Origin: Pseudomonadota bacterium
GTDB taxonomy: Bacteria; Pseudomonadota; Alphaproteobacteria; Rhizobiales; Aestuariivirgaceae
Reading direction: 5' to 3'
DNA: 64,000 bases
NCBI GenBank assembly: GCA_020161855.1
Contig: JAIUNJ010000003.1
Location: 395,729-459,728 of the forward strand
Positions 26,093 to 34,970 of this stretch are shown in pieces. The notes beneath the pieces were generated by a model. That model searched no databases. It had not been told where the DNA came from and saw nothing but the letters and a program-made list of their open reading frames with translations. The first letter of the stretch is position 1. Each line of letters begins with the position of its first letter. A program made the translations under genes and the position numbers.

Positions 26093-26995
26093 ATGGATAT
26101 AGCCTTCATCTTCGTCAACGCCATCACAGTCGCCGCGATCTACGGGCTCATCGCTGTCGCCGTATCGATCACGTGGTCCAGCCTTGGCCTCATCAACCTG
26201 GCCTATGGTTTTATCTATTCATTTGCTGGCTATTCAGCCTGGCTGGTGGCGACCTATGTCGCCCGCCAATACCTGGATCCAGCGCTGCATCCATTCGTGA
26301 TCGCCGCCACCGGCATCCTCGCGGGCGCGCTCGGAGGCATCCTCGTCTGCCTCGTGGTGTTTATCCCGCTGCACGACAAGCCTGCTTTCACCTCGCGCGG
26401 CATGATCGCCACCTTGGCGATCAGCCTTATCGGCAGCCAATTGCTCCTGATGGCGTTCGGCCCCACGGCAAAGTCCCTGCCTGAACTCTTCGGCCGCTGG
26501 CGCGTCAAGTTCATGGATATCACGCTGACCGCCGACAAGATCGGCATCGTCGTGTGCTCGGCGCTCATGCTCGCCGTCGTTGTCATGTGGATGCGCTCAA
26601 GCCGTCGCGGACTTGAGATCAGGGCGATGATGATGAACCCGCATGCTGCCTCGATTGTCGGCATCGGCATCCGCCGCACCGGAATCTACGTGATGGCGCT
26701 GACGGGTGCCATGGCGGGGTTGGCAGCAGTCTTGCTTTCACAGACTTACTTCATCTCACCATTCTCCGGCCTTACCCCTCTCATCAAAGGCGTGTCCATC
26801 GCCTTGTGCGGCGGCCTTGGCTCAATTCAGGGCGCGGTCATCGCCGCCATACTTCTTGGCCTTGTAGAGGCGCTGACCAACAAGTTCATGGGCGGTCAGT
26901 ATGTTCTGATGACCCAGTTCCTCTTCATCATCCTCGTACTTATCGTCAGGCCGCGCGGCATCTCGGGCCTGCTGGACAAAGCCCGGGAGCAATAA
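26093..26995 (+). CDS. LivH-type ABC permease
   Basis: 300 residues, normal length for LivH/UrtB permeases, with about eight hydrophobic segments. Motifs ITWSSLGLINLAYGF near the N-terminus and ALCGGLGSIQGAVIAAILLG near 240-260 are typical. ATG 26093 is preceded by GAGGAC. It overlaps nothing and is 3 bp from the LivM-type gene. Confidence 0.87.
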   Translation: MDIAFIFVNAITVAAIYGLIAVAVSITWSSLGLINLAYGFIYSFAGYSAWLVATYVARQYLDPALHPFVIAATGILAGALGGILVCLVVFIPLHDKPAFTSRGMIATLAISLIGSQLLLMAFGPTAKSLPELFGRWRVKFMDITLTADKIGIVVCSALMLAVVVMWMRSSRRGLEIRAMMMNPHAASIVGIGIRRTGIYVMALTGAMAGLAAVLLSQTYFISPFSGLTPLIKGVSIALCGGLGSIQGAVIAAILLGLVEALTNKFMGGQYVLMTQFLFIILVLIVRPRGISGLLDKAREQ

Positions 26996-26998
26996 GTC

Positions 26999-28657
26999 AT
27001 GAGTGACGCCACAACCCCAAAGACTTATCGCTGGAAAAATCCATTGTCGGCGTGGGAAACAACGACCGGCAATGATGAAGCAGATTCAATCACCGTTGCC
27101 GATCCCGCCATGCCGTGGCAGGCGAGCAAAGGTTTCAAAGTCGAAACCCATCCCGTCGGCCGGTTGAAGTATTTCGTTGTCTGGCCAGCACATGGTGCAC
27201 GTACATGGGACCGGGCACGCTGGTGGCCGACGCGGCGCAACTTTCTGAACATCAAGGGCCTCTATAATCGCAAGACAGCTGTGGCCGAGAAGAAGATTCT
27301 CGACCGGAAGCCGATCTATTGGTTGCTCTGCCTCATTGCGCTGGCTCTCGGCCCCATCCTCTTCCCCGAGAACCAGACGAACGCATTGCTGACGGCAGGT
27401 GCAACATTCGGAATCTTCGCCGCCATCAACGTCTGCTGGACCCTGATCATCGGGACCGCGTCGATCTTCTCGCTCGCAACCTATGCCGTCGTCGGCACAG
27501 CAGCTTTCGTCACCTCGTTCCTGTCAATCCAGTATGGCGTGCCGTGGTACTTTCTGATGCCTGCCGGGGCCCTCATCGGCCTTGCCTTTGGTGTGCTCAT
27601 TGCCATCCCGGCCCTGCGGCTTGACGGCTTCTACTACGCCCTCCTCACCCTTGGGCTGAACGAATTGTTCCGAGTGTTTTTCACCACATCAAAGCAGTTT
27701 GGCTCCGCTTCCGGAGGCCTCTATGGCGCCGATTCCTTCATCAATCCGGACTGGGAGCCGTTGACGCAATCCTATGTCGCTTACTACGCGGCATTCGGGC
27801 TTCTCGTCGCCAGCCTGTTTCTGTTTCGCTTCATCAATGGCAAGCGTCTCGGCCGCGTGCTGCGCATGGCGCCGGAGAAGCGAGAGGCCTTCGCCGCTGC
27901 CTGCGGCGTCGACTACAAGCGTGCTCGCATCACGATCTTCCTTGCAACGTCGACGGCCCTGGGCTTCATCGGCGGCTTCTACGCGGCACAGTACCGTGGC
28001 GTGGCCTATTCGATCTTCGACTTCCAGACGGTGTTGCTCGGCCTCGCCATGGTGACCATCGGCGGCATCGGACGGGCGGAAGGGGCAGTTCTTGGCACAC
28101 TGGTCGTGATCTTCCTGAGAGATGTGCTGATCGAGTTCGGTCCCATCCGCTATTTGATCATTGGTGCCGCCATGCTCGCCGTCGTCCTGTTCCTCAACAA
28201 CGGCTATTTCGGCATTCGCAAGCAGTTCAACGCGTGGCGCGCCAAGAAGCGCGGAGAATGGCGTTCAACACGCGCCGAGAAGGGCGGCGAACTGCTTCCG
28301 GAAGAGGCAACAGAGATCGATGACAAGGATCACCTCTACTTCCGCCGCTACGACAAGATGCAACGCGACTATCTGAAGACACTGATCAAGCCGGAGATCA
28401 TCGAAGAACATCGCCGCCAACCCCTTGGACAGCACTCGGAGGCCCTGGAACGCGTCCTGCTCTATTTCCGCCGCGCAAAAATGGAGGACAAATACGCCTT
28501 GCGCAGCGCAGGCCCTCACGGTCCCTACAAGATCATCGCCTTCTCCGGCACACGGGGCGTATCGCCGCGTCTGGTCGATGACCGTGAATTCGTGACGCTC
28601 GATGAAGCATACCACGGCGTATTCATGCGCCGCGTGCACGATCTTCTGGAAAGCTGA
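26999..28657 (+). CDS. LivM-type ABC permease fused to a dimethylformamidase small-subunit-like domain
   Basis: 552 residues, about 200 longer than an ordinary LivM. Residues 1-100 are a hydrophilic, Trp-rich N-terminal extension without recognisable homology. Residues ~105-400 are the permease, with FYYALLTLGLNELFRVFF and GLAMVTIGGIGRAEGAVLG. Residues ~441-551 are a soluble cytoplasmic domain homologous to the next gene product: both have IEEHRR about 30 residues in, an F/I-S-G motif in the middle, and the ending E-A-x-H-G-V-F-x-R-x-x-D-L. By eye roughly four in ten aligned positions are identical. There is no frameshift or stop between permease and domain. I know of no described permease with this domain. 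Confidence 0.85.
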   Translation: MSDATTPKTYRWKNPLSAWETTTGNDEADSITVADPAMPWQASKGFKVETHPVGRLKYFVVWPAHGARTWDRARWWPTRRNFLNIKGLYNRKTAVAEKKILDRKPIYWLLCLIALALGPILFPENQTNALLTAGATFGIFAAINVCWTLIIGTASIFSLATYAVVGTAAFVTSFLSIQYGVPWYFLMPAGALIGLAFGVLIAIPALRLDGFYYALLTLGLNELFRVFFTTSKQFGSASGGLYGADSFINPDWEPLTQSYVAYYAAFGLLVASLFLFRFINGKRLGRVLRMAPEKREAFAAACGVDYKRARITIFLATSTALGFIGGFYAAQYRGVAYSIFDFQTVLLGLAMVTIGGIGRAEGAVLGTLVVIFLRDVLIEFGPIRYLIIGAAMLAVVLFLNNGYFGIRKQFNAWRAKKRGEWRSTRAEKGGELLPEEATEIDDKDHLYFRRYDKMQRDYLKTLIKPEIIEEHRRQPLGQHSEALERVLLYFRRAKMEDKYALRSAGPHGPYKIIAFSGTRGVSPRLVDDREFVTLDEAYHGVFMRRVHDLLES

Positions 28658-28667
28658 GGCTGGCGCC

Positions 28668-29045
28668 ATGGTGAAGGCAAAGGCAAACAAGAGCGACGCC
28701 TCCGTTCCTCCGGCCGACAAGGACATCCATGTCCGCGATCACTTCGACCAGATGACCCGGAAGTACCTGTTGAGCGTGCTTTCCGACGAGTTGATTGAGG
28801 AGCATCGCCGCGGACCTTCGCATATGAGCGAGCCGCTTGCCCGGCTTCTCGCCTGGAGCCAGAGGCGGCCGCTTGCCGAACAATATGCCGTGAAGGCCGA
28901 GGGCGATGGCAGTTTCCGCCTGATTTCCTTCAGCGGCCTGCGCCACCGTAAACCGGACTACGTCGGCGATGAAAGCTTCGCCACACTCGCGGAGGCTCGC
29001 CATGGCGTCTTCCTCCGCCACATCAAGGATCTCACAGGGAAGTAA
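28668..29045 (+). CDS. dmfA1: N,N-dimethylformamidase small (alpha) subunit-like protein
   Basis: 125 residues, close to the ~130-residue light chain of bacterial dimethylformamidases. Features matching that family as I know it are DELIEEHRRGP (40-50), a central Tyr/aromatic strand (YAVKAEGDGSFRLISFSG), DESFATLAEARHGVFLRHIK near the end, and a charged N-terminus. It lies 10 bp after the LivM fusion gene and 2 bp before the large-subunit gene. The start is ATG 28668; a longer frame from 28602 overlaps the permease gene. Its closest visible relative is the C-terminal domain of the upstream permease. Confidence 0.8.
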   Translation: MVKAKANKSDASVPPADKDIHVRDHFDQMTRKYLLSVLSDELIEEHRRGPSHMSEPLARLLAWSQRRPLAEQYAVKAEGDGSFRLISFSGLRHRKPDYVGDESFATLAEARHGVFLRHIKDLTGK

Positions 29046-29047
29046 AG

Positions 29048-31369
29048 ATGGCTCAGCAAAAGATCTTCGGCTACGCAAACCGGATATCGGTCAAGCCCGG
29101 GGAAGAGATCACTTTTCATGTGAACTGTGATGGTGCGAGCGAGGCCAAGGCCCAGCTTGTCCAGTTGATCCATGGTGACACCCACAAGGACGGTCCCGGC
29201 CATATCGAACGCGAAGTCGACGGACCGGCCAACGGCACCTGGCAGGTCAAGAAGCAGTTCACGCAGCTCGGCAGCTTTCTCGAGGTTGACGATCCCCAGC
29301 AGAAGCTCGCAGTCACGGGCGCGCTTTCCCTCATGGCCTTCATCTGGCCAACCCGAACGAAGAAGGGAATCCGTCAGACAATTCTCGGTCGCTGGGATAC
29401 ATTCCGGAACGCGGGCTACGCCCTTGGAATCAATCCAGCCGGCCATCTTGAGTTCTGGGTCGGCGACGGCAAGGAAGTTGACTATGTCACCGCCGAACTG
29501 CCGCTGCTCGACAAGGTCTGGTATCTGGTCGGCGTCTCATATGACCCTGCAACGGGCCGCGCCGAAATCTACCAGGAAGGGGTACTGAACCGCTACAATT
29601 CTCTCATCGGCAAGGTGGTTCCCTATGAATTTGCCAGCCACACTTCGCAGAAATTCCGCTTCAAGCCCTCACATCTTCCGGCAACGCCGTTCCTGATCGC
29701 AGGCGCGCGCGACCAGCATGAGCTGCGCGGCCCCTTCGTCAGCGATCATTTCGCCGGCAAGATTGACCGGCCCGCGATCTGCATGCGTGCCCTGAGCCGC
29801 AAGGACTTTGATGAGTTGAAGCAGGGCGCTTTGCCGCCAAAAGACAGCGTGCTCGCCTACTGGGATACGGCAGCGGGCTACACGGCAGATGGTATCGGAC
29901 CCGATGTCATTGACACCGGTCCCCATGGTCTCACGGCAAGGGGTGTGAACCATCCCGTCCGCGCCATGACTGGCTGGAACTGGAACGGCAGAGATGACTG
30001 TTTCCGTCTTGATCCCTCGCAGTACGGTGGCATCGAGTTCCACCCTGACAGCGTCACTGATTGCCGCTGGGAGGTGACCAGCCGCATGACGGTGCCTGAA
30101 AATCTGCCAAGCGGAATCTATGCCATGCGCCTGCGCGTAGGTCCCGGCACAGGCATCGCAGAGGAATACATCGTCTTCGTCGTGAGGCCACGCACGCCCA
30201 AGGGCAAGCTGTGCTTCCTCGTCCCCTCGGCGAGCTATCTCGCCTATGCCAACGAGATGTTGAGCTTTGAAGCCCACATCATCCAGCCGATGACCGGCCA
30301 GCCGCCCGTCGTCACGGACCTGGATATCGAGACCTACGAGCACGGTGAATACGGCCTCTCGACCTACGATCATTTCGAAGATGGTGCTGGTGTTTGTTTC
30401 ACGTCCTATCTGCGCCCGATCATCAACATGCGCCCCAAGCACCGGATGTCGGGCATGAACGTGACCTGGCAATTCCCGGCTGACCTGTCGATCGTCGCCT
30501 GGATCGATCACATGGGATATGATTGCGACTTCATCACCGATGAGGATCTCCATCGTGAAGGACTGGACATTCTCACCCCCTATAATTGCGTGATCACGGG
30601 CACGCATCCTGAGTATGTGTCCGAGCGGATGCTGGACGCGCAGGAGGACTATGTGGCTGGCGGCGGGCGCCTCATCTATATGGGCGGCAACGGATACTAC
30701 TGGGCCGTAGGTTTCGCCGGGGACAATCCGGAATGCATGGAGGTTCGCAAACTCGATTCAGGCATGCGTGCCTGGGCCGCGCGGCCTGGCGAACACTATC
30801 TCCAGACAACCGGAGAAAAGAGCGGCCTTTGGCGAAATCGCGGACGCGCGCCCCAGAAGCTGACAGGCGTCGGCTTCATTGCTGAAGGCTTCGAAACGGC
30901 CGCACCCTACCGGAAGATGCCTGATGCCTGGCATCGCACTGTGTCCTGGATCACCAAAGGTGTGGAAGGCGAGATCATCGGCGACCAGGGCCTGGCCTAT
31001 GGCGCTGCTGCCGGCGTCGAACTCGACCGCTATGATCTCTCGCTCGGCACGCCACCGCACACCAAGATCATCGCGTCATCAGGCGGGCATTCGGATAACT
31101 ACGTGCTGGTCACAGAGGAGCTGCTGTATGCCTATGCAGGCCTCGTTGGTTCGCTAGATTATCGCATTCGCGCCGACATGACGTATTTCACGGCACCAAA
31201 CAATGGCGCTGTCTTCTGCACAGGTTCAATCGGCTACGGACAGGCGCTTCCGGCGAACGGCTTCGATAACTCGGCAGCCAAGGTGCTTGCCAACGTGGTG
31301 AACGCCTTCCTCAAATCCGAACGGCTGCCCGGGCAGCAATGGTCTCTGGAAGAGAAGCAGTGGCGCTGA
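29048..31369 (+). CDS. dmfA2: N,N-dimethylformamidase large (beta) subunit-like protein
   Basis: 773 residues, close to the ~760 of known large subunits. The N-terminal ~270 residues include a LamG-like jelly-roll (EFWVGDGKEVDYVTAELP, KVWYLVGVSYDPATGRAEIY). The C-terminal half is the catalytic region. Known dimethylformamidase uses a mononuclear iron held by two Tyr and one carboxylate. Plausible equivalents here are Tyr400 (SASYLAYANEM), Tyr440 (YGLSTYDHFED) and Glu522 (TGTHPEYVSE). The enzyme hydrolyses dimethylformamide to dimethylamine and formate; the exact amide substrate of this one is open. It is the last gene of the operon, and the convergent beta-helix gene ends 152 bp downstream. 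Confidence 0.8.
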   Translation: MAQQKIFGYANRISVKPGEEITFHVNCDGASEAKAQLVQLIHGDTHKDGPGHIEREVDGPANGTWQVKKQFTQLGSFLEVDDPQQKLAVTGALSLMAFIWPTRTKKGIRQTILGRWDTFRNAGYALGINPAGHLEFWVGDGKEVDYVTAELPLLDKVWYLVGVSYDPATGRAEIYQEGVLNRYNSLIGKVVPYEFASHTSQKFRFKPSHLPATPFLIAGARDQHELRGPFVSDHFAGKIDRPAICMRALSRKDFDELKQGALPPKDSVLAYWDTAAGYTADGIGPDVIDTGPHGLTARGVNHPVRAMTGWNWNGRDDCFRLDPSQYGGIEFHPDSVTDCRWEVTSRMTVPENLPSGIYAMRLRVGPGTGIAEEYIVFVVRPRTPKGKLCFLVPSASYLAYANEMLSFEAHIIQPMTGQPPVVTDLDIETYEHGEYGLSTYDHFEDGAGVCFTSYLRPIINMRPKHRMSGMNVTWQFPADLSIVAWIDHMGYDCDFITDEDLHREGLDILTPYNCVITGTHPEYVSERMLDAQEDYVAGGGRLIYMGGNGYYWAVGFAGDNPECMEVRKLDSGMRAWAARPGEHYLQTTGEKSGLWRNRGRAPQKLTGVGFIAEGFETAAPYRKMPDAWHRTVSWITKGVEGEIIGDQGLAYGAAAGVELDRYDLSLGTPPHTKIIASSGGHSDNYVLVTEELLYAYAGLVGSLDYRIRADMTYFTAPNNGAVFCTGSIGYGQALPANGFDNSAAKVLANVVNAFLKSERLPGQQWSLEEKQWR

Positions 31370-31475
31370 GCGGCCTGTTTTAGCTCTCAGAGGAATTGAC
31401 ACGCGCGGCTTTGCCCCCATAGTCCTTCCGTTGGGGCGGGCCGAGTTTTAGCGCGCTTCGATACGCAGCTGTGAG

Positions 31476-31504
31476 TTGCTCATCCCCACGTGCGCGGGGA
31501 ACAG
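31476..31504. repeat. Single orphan type I-E CRISPR-like repeat
   Basis: Bases 31480-31504 (TCATCCCC, ACGTGCGC, GGGGAACAG) match the common type I-E CRISPR repeat core at about 22 of 25 positions. The arms TCCCC and GGGGA form the typical hairpin. There is only one copy: nothing similar occurs about 61 bp to either side, and no cas gene is in the window. It lies in the 152-bp gap between the converging dimethylformamidase and beta-helix genes. It could also act as a weak hairpin terminator. Confidence 0.45.
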
Positions 31505-31521
31505 GTCCGGGCAGGTCAATA

Positions 31522-34362
31522 TCAATGTGCCTCAAAGGGCCCAAGATCGGCTGGCGTTGTGCGAGGCGTAGCATTCCAATCTTGCACTGCGTCCATCAGG
31601 AGCGCACCGGCGTCAAGGTAGGGCGACTTTGAAGTTGGGATGTACCCATTGACGTTGCCGGTGACAGAAGCCGGAAACGCTGCAAACCACTCGGCGCTGA
31701 ACTCCGGCATCTCGATCTCACTGCTGTTGGGGCTGCGTCCCTCGAGGTAGCCAGCGCCGTAAAAATTGGACCCGAAGACACTCTCTTTTGCCGTGTCATC
31801 CACTTCCATAAGCAGAGCCCTTGGCTCCTTGGCAGCTGTACCCGAATTGATTGTGACGCCGAGAAGCACGTTGTTCTTGAAAATGTTACGGCTGGAATTG
31901 TTGATGAACTGTACGGCATGTTTGCCGGAGGACAAAAACAGGTTGTGCAGTATGGCATTATCACTGGAGCCGAGCTTGGGATTCTCCGTCTCCTGCCAGA
32001 AGGACACATTATGACGGTTCTGTAGTCCGAAGACGTTGTTGCGTATGACGCTTCGCCTCAGGCTCGTGAAATTCGGGCCAACAGCATCGTGATGAAAGTG
32101 GTTGGCTTCGATTAGAAAGTAGTCACTGGCGCCGCGGCCACCCTCACCGGTACCAGCGTAAGCGTCACAAGAAGGGTCGTCCACTGCCACGCCGTCTTCG
32201 CTGCAGGTGGACATCGGATCAGCATTGATCTGAAAGCCACTTGATGCGTTGGAATGAGTCTCATTGAATCGAACAATGTTCCAATCACTGCCATTGCTTA
32301 TGTAGAGCCCATGCCCATCTCCATCCTGGGCATCGTAGGCGATGTTGTTTTCCCAGATGTTCCAGTCGGATTGCGCTGAAAAGAAGGGGTCCCGCTCCTG
32401 GCCATGACCACTGTTGTTCATCACCAGTATGCCTCGGGAATGCTGGCTGGCGTCATACCCCGAACCCACTGCGCGAACGCCGTAGACGCCGCCAATGAGC
32501 TCGAAGCCGCGGATGGCGACATAGCTCGCGCCCTCCAGATTGAAGCAGGTCTTTCGCTTGCCTGCCTCACAACTCATCTGGACACCAGGGCCCCCGTCAT
32601 CGGCGGGCTCACCCATGATGACGATTGGATCGTCGTAGCTTCCACTGGATTCTGCCGTCAGTTCCAGTCCGCCGGCATAGGTGCCTCGCAGAAAATGGAT
32701 CAAGGTGCCGGGCTTTGCGATGCGGAGTGCATCAGAAGCCGCCATGGGAGATTGCGGGCTTGAACCATCACCGCCTCCAGACGGACCAACAAACAATTGC
32801 ACAGACGGCACCCAGGAAGGGTCAGTATATGAACGATTGAAGGCCTCCTTGAAGCCCATGTAGGCTTCCCCCCTCGAAATGGCACGATCGATTGAGGAGC
32901 CTGCCGACGCAGCACTTGTTTCGACTGGAGAGGCGACTTGCTGTTCTACCGGCGCCGGCAAGGGCAACTGGGCATTCGCAGTGGTAGCCTCCGTTGAGTT
33001 GGCGCTGGCGGAAGGCGCGGCGCCGCCATCGAAAGGCGGCACCGTCGACGGATCGGCCGGCGGCAGATTGTCGGCAGCGAAGCGGATGAATATTGTGCCG
33101 TCACCATAGGTCTGCTGCACGCGCGACGATTCGACTGTGACAATAACCTTCTCACAGGGCGTGCTGGAACCGCAGGCAACGCCGAAGTCGGCATCCTTGG
33201 CGTTTCCCCAGAACACCGAGCTTTTGAAGCTGTGTTGATCCCGGGGGTTGATCTCACCATTTTCAATCATCACGCCGACCCCTGGCGCCTGGCAATCCAC
33301 GGAGAGAGCAAAGATATTTGTGATGTGGTCAAATGTGGATCGTGTTGGATCGGAGCCGTCCGGTCCACCGTCGAGCAGTATATTGCCGCCGCAGTTCTTT
33401 TCGTAGAAATCGTTGGTGACATTGCAGACGGCGCCATCGTCGCAGAAGAAGCCACCACCAGCGTTACCTGCGCGATTGCCACGAAAGACGTTGTCTGAGA
33501 GCGTTGCAGTGGTCGGTTGATTGCCCGCAGTATAGGCACCTACATAGAGACCGCCACCCCACTTGGTCACAGAGTTGTTGAGGAATGTGTTGCCGGAAAT
33601 CCGCAGCGTGTTACCAAAAAAGTAGAAGCCGCCTCCATGCGAGCTGTCAGGTTCTGTTCCGGCATTGCCTTCGACCCAATTGTTCTCGATAACCACCGCG
33701 TTCTTGTTCGTTGAATCATTCAGAAAGCCTGCGCCACCGCGCCCGCACTTGTTGTCATGGATGACATTGCCTGAAATCGTCCCGGAAATATTGACGAGGG
33801 CAAAAGCCGCACCGGCCAAGGCTTGGTCCGAACACACATTGTCATGAATGAAGTTGTTGGTGATATCGAAGCGCTGGCTTTCCCAGAAATCGCGGACAAT
33901 GGCTTGCGAGAAGCCGGAGATATCAAAGCCATCGACGGCTGTGAGTTGCTCTCCAGTGGGAGCAGGATCAACGACCCGAAGGAATATGCCACCATTGCCG
34001 GACAGTTTGCTAACGAACCGCGCGCTGTCCCTGACCTGAAAATTGCTGCCGGACTGGAAGCCGCCGGCGAGAGAGAAATACTTCTCTCCAGGAGCCAGCT
34101 GTTCCTGATAGATCCCCTCCGCCACGCAAATGACAGCACCGCTGGCGACGGCGTCGGCAGCTTCGGAAATGCGTTGCCATGGCTTTGCCGATGTACCGTC
34201 GCCCTGGCCTGGAACGTTGCCATCCACATAGGCCGTACATGCGGGCACTTCAGTTGCGCGGGCCACGGTTTGAGCTTTGGCAGCCGTCACCAGGCCGACC
34301 ACCAGAGAAAGCGCCCCCATGACAGTGACTCCCATAAGGGAGTGAATTCGCCGGCCTGTCAT
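31522..34362 (-). CDS. Exported protein with two right-handed parallel beta-helix domains
   Basis: 946 residues. The signal peptide (1-31) ends TAAKAQ. Domain A (~40-430) opens with YVDGNVPGQGDGTSAKPW and has many N-x-F/V-x-x-N rungs such as GNTFLNNSVTKWGGGLY. A Pro/Ala/Thr-rich linker spans ~433-510. Domain B (~525-930) opens again with LFVGPSGGGDGSSPQSP, and its rungs include WNIWENNIAYDAQDGDGHGL. The same opening in both halves points to an internal duplication. Beta-helix proteins bind or cleave polysaccharides or act as adhesins; no catalytic motif was recognised. The start is ATG 34362 with AGAGG upstream. It is the last gene of the exported-protein cluster, 23 bp after the previous stop. 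Confidence 0.8.
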   Translation of the reverse strand: MTGRRIHSLMGVTVMGALSLVVGLVTAAKAQTVARATEVPACTAYVDGNVPGQGDGTSAKPWQRISEAADAVASGAVICVAEGIYQEQLAPGEKYFSLAGGFQSGSNFQVRDSARFVSKLSGNGGIFLRVVDPAPTGEQLTAVDGFDISGFSQAIVRDFWESQRFDITNNFIHDNVCSDQALAGAAFALVNISGTISGNVIHDNKCGRGGAGFLNDSTNKNAVVIENNWVEGNAGTEPDSSHGGGFYFFGNTLRISGNTFLNNSVTKWGGGLYVGAYTAGNQPTTATLSDNVFRGNRAGNAGGGFFCDDGAVCNVTNDFYEKNCGGNILLDGGPDGSDPTRSTFDHITNIFALSVDCQAPGVGVMIENGEINPRDQHSFKSSVFWGNAKDADFGVACGSSTPCEKVIVTVESSRVQQTYGDGTIFIRFAADNLPPADPSTVPPFDGGAAPSASANSTEATTANAQLPLPAPVEQQVASPVETSAASAGSSIDRAISRGEAYMGFKEAFNRSYTDPSWVPSVQLFVGPSGGGDGSSPQSPMAASDALRIAKPGTLIHFLRGTYAGGLELTAESSGSYDDPIVIMGEPADDGGPGVQMSCEAGKRKTCFNLEGASYVAIRGFELIGGVYGVRAVGSGYDASQHSRGILVMNNSGHGQERDPFFSAQSDWNIWENNIAYDAQDGDGHGLYISNGSDWNIVRFNETHSNASSGFQINADPMSTCSEDGVAVDDPSCDAYAGTGEGGRGASDYFLIEANHFHHDAVGPNFTSLRRSVIRNNVFGLQNRHNVSFWQETENPKLGSSDNAILHNLFLSSGKHAVQFINNSSRNIFKNNVLLGVTINSGTAAKEPRALLMEVDDTAKESVFGSNFYGAGYLEGRSPNSSEIEMPEFSAEWFAAFPASVTGNVNGYIPTSKSPYLDAGALLMDAVQDWNATPRTTPADLGPFEAH

Positions 34363-34385
34363 AAGGGACCTCTTCTTAGCGATAA

Positions 34386-34970
34386 CTATTGAACCGCAAG
34401 CTTACAGTCCTTGGGGAATGTATCGATGACCAAGTCTGCACCAGTAGGTGTTTTCACATCGACATAACGCCGCTTGATTTCCACAATCACATCTGTGGCA
34501 CCATTTTCCCCCGGCCAGATCCCAAGCCGCACCACAGCAGCCGTCCGCACGCCTTCGGCGCTGAGCTTTGCCTTTGGCGCGCAACTCATGATCGACACGG
34601 CTTCCATATCTGCATCGCCCTTGAATTCGGGCTGCGTCGATGCCGCCACGCAGGCGAACACATCGGCCACGTCAGGCATGGCCAGCGCTGCCTCGCCTGA
34701 GCCATTGATGTCTATGACGCTCACTTGCTGGCCATCGATCTCCGTGGTTCGTTCAGACATCGAGGCGGGGATTATAAAATCGACGTGATCCGACTTGACC
34801 GAGATCTCTCCCTTTGGCCCACCTGAATAGGATACGGAAAGCGCACTGTCCCAGCCGGGATGAATGACGTCTTCATCTGCACAGCTGGCAGTGATTGGTT
34901 CGGCACTGGCCGGCAGAGACGAGGAGAAGCCGGTGGCGAGGAAGACAAGACAAAGGATTTTCAGTTTCAT
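34386..34970 (-). CDS. Exported hypothetical protein
   Basis: 194 residues with a signal peptide (MKLKILCLVFLATGFSSSLP, cleavage near ASAEP at 24). Mature part ~170 residues with four Cys (CADEDV, VFACVA, IMSCAP, DCKLAVQ), which suggests two disulphides in the periplasm or outside. I do not recognise the family. Its ATG overlaps the OmpA-domain gene stop (ATGA), so the two are translationally coupled and probably work together. Confidence 0.7.
   Translation of the reverse strand: MKLKILCLVFLATGFSSSLPASAEPITASCADEDVIHPGWDSALSVSYSGGPKGEISVKSDHVDFIIPASMSERTTEIDGQQVSVIDINGSGEAALAMPDVADVFACVAASTQPEFKGDADMEAVSIMSCAPKAKLSAEGVRTAAVVRLGIWPGENGATDVIVEIKRRYVDVKTPTGADLVIDTFPKDCKLAVQ

Noticed and set aside
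31380-31521. A CRISPR array in the 152-bp convergent gap
   Set aside because: Only one repeat-like unit exists; the neighbouring 61-bp positions show no second repeat.
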